DNA of 24,840 bases, from assembly GCA_019323235.1 (NCBI GenBank), contig JAHWHN010000027.1, forward strand, positions 1-24,840, in the 5' to 3' direction. The position numbers and the translations under genes were made by a program. The stretch's first letter is position 1; every line of letters begins with the position of its first letter. The notes under the pieces are model-generated. The model saw only the letters and a program-made list of their open reading frames with translations. It was not told the origin of the DNA and did not search any database. Positions 21,920 through 24,840 of the stretch are shown here, piece by piece. Origin of the DNA: Candidatus Woesearchaeota archaeon. Lineage in GTDB: Archaea > Nanobdellota > Nanobdellia > Woesearchaeales > JABIAG01.

Positions 21920-24328
21920 TTAAAAGAATTTTCCAAGGCCAGTTTGTTTTCCTTTGCCTAATAATTGATCTTTGTTATAACCACACAATTCTAAAATTCT
22001 TTCAACAGCAGGAACTACTTGATGTTCAATATAATAATCAGCATCATACTCCCCCTGTTTTAATTCTTCAGGTAGTACTGCTTTATCTCTTATTATTCCA
22101 GGACCTTCTTTTATTATGTATTCTACTCTTGATCCAGGACCAATATGGATTCCTTGCTTCATCATTTTTTTAGCCACTACTACATGCGGACCAATAGAAT
22201 CATAATCTTTAATTGCTTTTGAGATTCTAGTTATGATTAATAATTTTTCATTTTCTATTTTTTTATCTTTTAAATCTTGAATTGTTTTTTTAACATAATC
22301 AAATGCTTTTTTCTGTTCTTTTTTATGTAGTATTAAATCTAATACTTTTTCTTGAACTTCTTTTGCGATTGGTGAAGTATTTCCTCTTACTGATTCAAAA
22401 CCAGTTATTTTTAGAGTTCCATCTTCCCTACATAAAGCATATCTTTTCTTTGCTCCACCTTTTCCTTCTTTCATTGAAACAAATAATCCTTTTGGATAAT
22501 GTTCTTCATATTCTAATTCCATCATTTCAGGAAGTTTTTTATTTATTTTATCTACGAAATCATGGGCATCCTTCTGAGTTTTTCCTTTTAATATTAAGAA
22601 GATAGAATCAGTATCAGAATAAATTACTTTAAATCCAGCTTTCTCTGCTTTCTTAATTACGTCTTGAATATAATATCTACTGAATGAAGTTGTTGTTTCT
22701 CCACATTCTAAACAATACCATCTTGATCCATAAAATATTGAATAACCATAGAATGAGTTTGCTAATATTTTTAATGCACCAACTCTTGCTTTTAATAATA
22801 AATTTTTAGGATCTTTTTTTAATTTGTTTTTACATTCAATTCTTAAATTAATTATTTCTCTTAAAATTCCAGATACAAATCCTGGATTTTTTGAGAACCA
22901 CATATTTTTATCTTCAGGATTAACATTTACATCACTTCTTGGTTCTCTTTGAAAAGCACTTAATGATAAATTATGAGAAGTTATAATAGAAGGATATAGA
23001 CTTCTGAAATCAAATACAATTATGTCATCATAAATTCCAGCTTCTGGTTCAAATACAAAAGCTCCTTTAATTCTAGTTGACATTCTTTTTTCTAATTCAT
23101 TATGTTTTGGTTTTCTTAAAATGATTTCATTTTGCTCTCTTGTTTTTCTGATAATGTGCCATTCTACAAATTGAGAAAAGCCCATTCTATTTACATCTCC
23201 CGGAACTAATCCAGTAATGTTTACCATTTCTAATAAGTTTGTATAAATTTTAAAGAATAAATCATAAGTTAATTTTGTATCTTGAAGATTATACTTCACA
23301 AATTCATTTAATTTCTTAACATTATCATTATCCCATGCTTTTGGAAGATCATTAATGTCAATTTCTACCTTTTTTTCTCCCAATAATTCATTTGCCACTT
23401 CATCTAATTTGTAACTGTTTGTTTTCAAACTAGTTGCCATAGTTCTTCTAATGAATTTCAAAATGTCAATATGACTTACTCCGTAAATAGAAGCTTGTTC
23501 ATATTTTGTATCAATTTCACCATTATTATAACCAATTTCTAAATTTACTTTGTTTATTTTTGCTCTTTCTTTTATGTAAGGAAAGTCAAAACCATCAGAA
23601 TAATATCCAATTATAAAGTCAGGATTTTCTTCTTTAACTATTTTTGAGAATTCTTTTAACATCTCTGCTTCGTTATCAAATACAATTGCAGTTTTGTTAT
23701 TTATTTTTCTCCAAGTTAGAACTTTTTTAGTTGTTTCTGAATAAACAGCTATCATTAAGATAGGATGTTTTTGAGAATTAAATGCATCTTGATGATCAAA
23801 ATAAGTTTCAATGTCAATTGCCATAACACTTGGTTTTTCTAGTAGTTCAGTTGTTGGTTTGAAATTTAATAATTTGTATTTTTTGATTCTATAGAAAGAT
23901 TCTATTTCTTCTAGTTCTACTTTTATTTTATTTAATGGTATTATGGCTTTATCTACTAAATAAATTCTAGTATATGGAATATCAAATTCATAAGTTTCTA
24001 CAACAGAATGCTTTATTTCGTTTCTAATTTTTAAAATGTCACTTTGTTTATAACAGATTATTTTTATTAACTCTTTTTCAATACCTAAAACTTTTCTTTT
24101 TACTTTTTCTACATCTAAGATTTTAATTACTTCATTATTATCTTTAACTTCTAATTCTTTTATTTTATCAATTAATTTTTCATTATCGATTTCTGCAAAA
24201 AAGTAAGGATTGTATTCATCTAAAATGCATATTTTTTCACCATTTTTTAATCTACCAAACATCTCAATGTGAGATTTTCCATCAATTTCTACTTGTTTTA
24301 CATCTAATAGGTAAAAATCTGCTTTCAT
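21920..24328 (-). CDS. polB: Family B replicative DNA polymerase with 3'-5' exonuclease
   Basis: An 802-residue DNA polymerase B. Exonuclease motifs are MAIDIETYFD (Exo I, D172/E174), IIGYYSDGFDFPYI (Exo II) and YNLQDTKLTYD (Exo III). Polymerase motifs are A FDFRSLYPSII (about 439-449), B KARVGALKILANSFYG (about 513-528) and C IYSDTDSIF (about 569-577), then KKRYALC. The protein ends in QTGLGKFF, a Q-x-x-L-x-x-F-F PCNA-interacting peptide. No intein is present. The ATG at 24328 is preferred; a TATA-like CTTTTTATA is centred about 27 bases upstream, whereas an upstream TTG lies too close to that box. Length matches euryarchaeal/DPANN PolB. Confidence 0.96.
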   Translation of the reverse strand: MKADFYLLDVKQVEIDGKSHIEMFGRLKNGEKICILDEYNPYFFAEIDNEKLIDKIKELEVKDNNEVIKILDVEKVKRKVLGIEKELIKIICYKQSDILKIRNEIKHSVVETYEFDIPYTRIYLVDKAIIPLNKIKVELEEIESFYRIKKYKLLNFKPTTELLEKPSVMAIDIETYFDHQDAFNSQKHPILMIAVYSETTKKVLTWRKINNKTAIVFDNEAEMLKEFSKIVKEENPDFIIGYYSDGFDFPYIKERAKINKVNLEIGYNNGEIDTKYEQASIYGVSHIDILKFIRRTMATSLKTNSYKLDEVANELLGEKKVEIDINDLPKAWDNDNVKKLNEFVKYNLQDTKLTYDLFFKIYTNLLEMVNITGLVPGDVNRMGFSQFVEWHIIRKTREQNEIILRKPKHNELEKRMSTRIKGAFVFEPEAGIYDDIIVFDFRSLYPSIITSHNLSLSAFQREPRSDVNVNPEDKNMWFSKNPGFVSGILREIINLRIECKNKLKKDPKNLLLKARVGALKILANSFYGYSIFYGSRWYCLECGETTTSFSRYYIQDVIKKAEKAGFKVIYSDTDSIFLILKGKTQKDAHDFVDKINKKLPEMMELEYEEHYPKGLFVSMKEGKGGAKKRYALCREDGTLKITGFESVRGNTSPIAKEVQEKVLDLILHKKEQKKAFDYVKKTIQDLKDKKIENEKLLIITRISKAIKDYDSIGPHVVVAKKMMKQGIHIGPGSRVEYIIKEGPGIIRDKAVLPEELKQGEYDADYYIEHQVVPAVERILELCGYNKDQLLGKGKQTGLGKFF

Positions 24329-24350
24329 GTTGTTTAAAATACATTTCAAG

Positions 24351-24359
24351 TATAAAAAG
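24351..24359 (-). promoter_or_regulatory. TATA box of polB
   Basis: CTTTTTATA on the minus strand, centred about 27 bases before the ATG at 24328. It decides the start and implies a leaderless polB message. Confidence 0.55.
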
Positions 24360-24419
24360 ATTTGTAAGTTTGACTAGGTCATGATAATATTTATAATTAA
24401 AATTACTTTTTTTATTTTA

Positions 24420-24788
24420 ATGCTAGAACATTTGGTTGAAAAGAAGAATGAAATTGGCAATTATATTAGAGCTTCAGAAGTAGCTAATACCTTATCCATC
24501 ATATACTCGAGTTTGGGATTCTTATCACTTTACTTTATTGGAAGGAATTATATGAATGATCATATGGAGTTTTCTAAAAACCTTAGTCCTTATGTTTGCT
24601 TTTCAACTTGTACATTTTATGTTGGTTTCTTACAAAGTTTTACTTTAAGTCAATTTAAGAAATATAATATTACTAAGAAAATGATTGAAGAAGGTAAGTT
24701 TAATATTGATTCTTTTGATAAAAACAATTTAGACCATTATCAATATTTGGCTATACTTGATTCTGGTTATGGGGATATGTTTGATTGA
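24420..24788 (+). CDS. Small membrane protein, unknown function
   Basis: A 122-residue protein with two likely membrane helices: about 22-40 (ANTLSIIYSSLGFLSLYFI) and about 57-75 (PYVCFSTCTFYVGFLQSFTL). A hydrophilic tail follows (NITKKMIEEGKFNIDSFDKNN). The ATG at 24420 is preferred because TTTATAATT at 24390-24398 lies about 26 bases before it, giving a leaderless transcript. An in-frame ATG at 24381 precedes that box. It is divergent from polB and convergent with the gene whose last codons end the window. Function unknown. Confidence 0.62.
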   Translation: MLEHLVEKKNEIGNYIRASEVANTLSIIYSSLGFLSLYFIGRNYMNDHMEFSKNLSPYVCFSTCTFYVGFLQSFTLSQFKKYNITKKMIEEGKFNIDSFDKNNLDHYQYLAILDSGYGDMFD

Positions 24789-24840
24789 TTAACACAATTT
24801 CTTCTTAAATCCAGTTATTGCCATTAGTAAAAAACCAGCA
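24789..24840 (-). CDS. Carboxy-terminal end of an unseen gene (hydrophobic tail + KKK)
   Basis: On the minus strand the frame reads AGFLLMAITGFKKKLC then TAA at 24789-24791, directly abutting the stop of the plus-strand membrane protein. A hydrophobic stretch ending in GFKKK and Cys would fit a membrane protein's final helix with a cytoplasmic basic tail, or a carboxy-terminal anchor of an exported protein. Only 16 codons are visible. The convergent, zero-gap placement resembles other gene ends here, which supports the reading. Confidence 0.4.
   Translation of the reverse strand, partial: AGFLLMAITGFKKKLC

Noticed and set aside
22303..22605. Plus-strand open frame opposite polB
   Set aside because: Leucine-rich shadow of the polymerase frame, no promoter.

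Overview
This window is AT-rich DNA (about 70% A+T by eye) from an archaeon, most like a DPANN lineage such as Woesearchaeota or Pacearchaeota. The domain is supported by a family B DNA polymerase ending in a PCNA-binding peptide, archaeal-type D-aminoacyl-tRNA deacylase (DTD2), archaeal Elp3, a multi-subunit Por oxidoreductase, and TATA-like boxes centred about 25-30 nt before many start codons. Many transcripts look leaderless. Genes inside operons, and a few genes with leaders, instead have GAGG/GAGGT-type Shine-Dalgarno sites. The DPANN assignment rests on remembered similarity and base composition, not on a marker tree.

Layout. 1-518: amino end of a B12-binding/radical SAM-type protein (minus strand). 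629-4846: HD-domain protein, DTD2, an unknown acidic protein, a small pyrophosphatase-like protein, and a tightly coupled GH130 glycosidase/phosphorylase-dCTP deaminase pair. 4847-5549: a long AT-rich stretch, then a 56-residue AbrB-like gene enclosed by an unusual set of RNA hairpins. 5550-7559: zinc-ribbon protein, solitary ParA ATPase, and a convergent AAA+-like ATPase. 7674-12419: plus-strand housekeeping run with Elp3, a small unknown, a P-loop protein, an NSUN-type m5C methyltransferase and DHFR. 12422-14064: minus-strand three-gene operon of an AAA_28-type ATPase and two unknown proteins. It is divergent from an HTH/TrmB-like protein whose 3' end carries a 31-bp direct repeat around a structured 51-nt insert. 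15116-18827: a protein with a sigma-region-4-like tail, a membrane-anchored JAMM protein, an RQC-UvrD-HRDC helicase and a small acidic protein. 18828-21311: porGAB operon. 21354-24328: an unknown protein and DNA polymerase B. 24420-24788: a small membrane protein, followed by the last codons of another gene.

How it fits together. Most annotated genes are information-processing (PolB, helicase, Elp3, NSUN, DTD2) or nucleotide-salvage (dCTP deaminase, DHFR) functions. PorGAB is the one clear central-carbon enzyme. No tRNA, rRNA, CRISPR array, complete insertion sequence or phage structural gene was seen. The least conventional parts are the hairpin-rich AbrB locus (about 5045-5485), with a loop identical to the archaeal anti-Shine-Dalgarno core; the repeat-flanked structured insert at 14999-15111; and the helicase that joins RecQ accessory domains to an SF1 motor.
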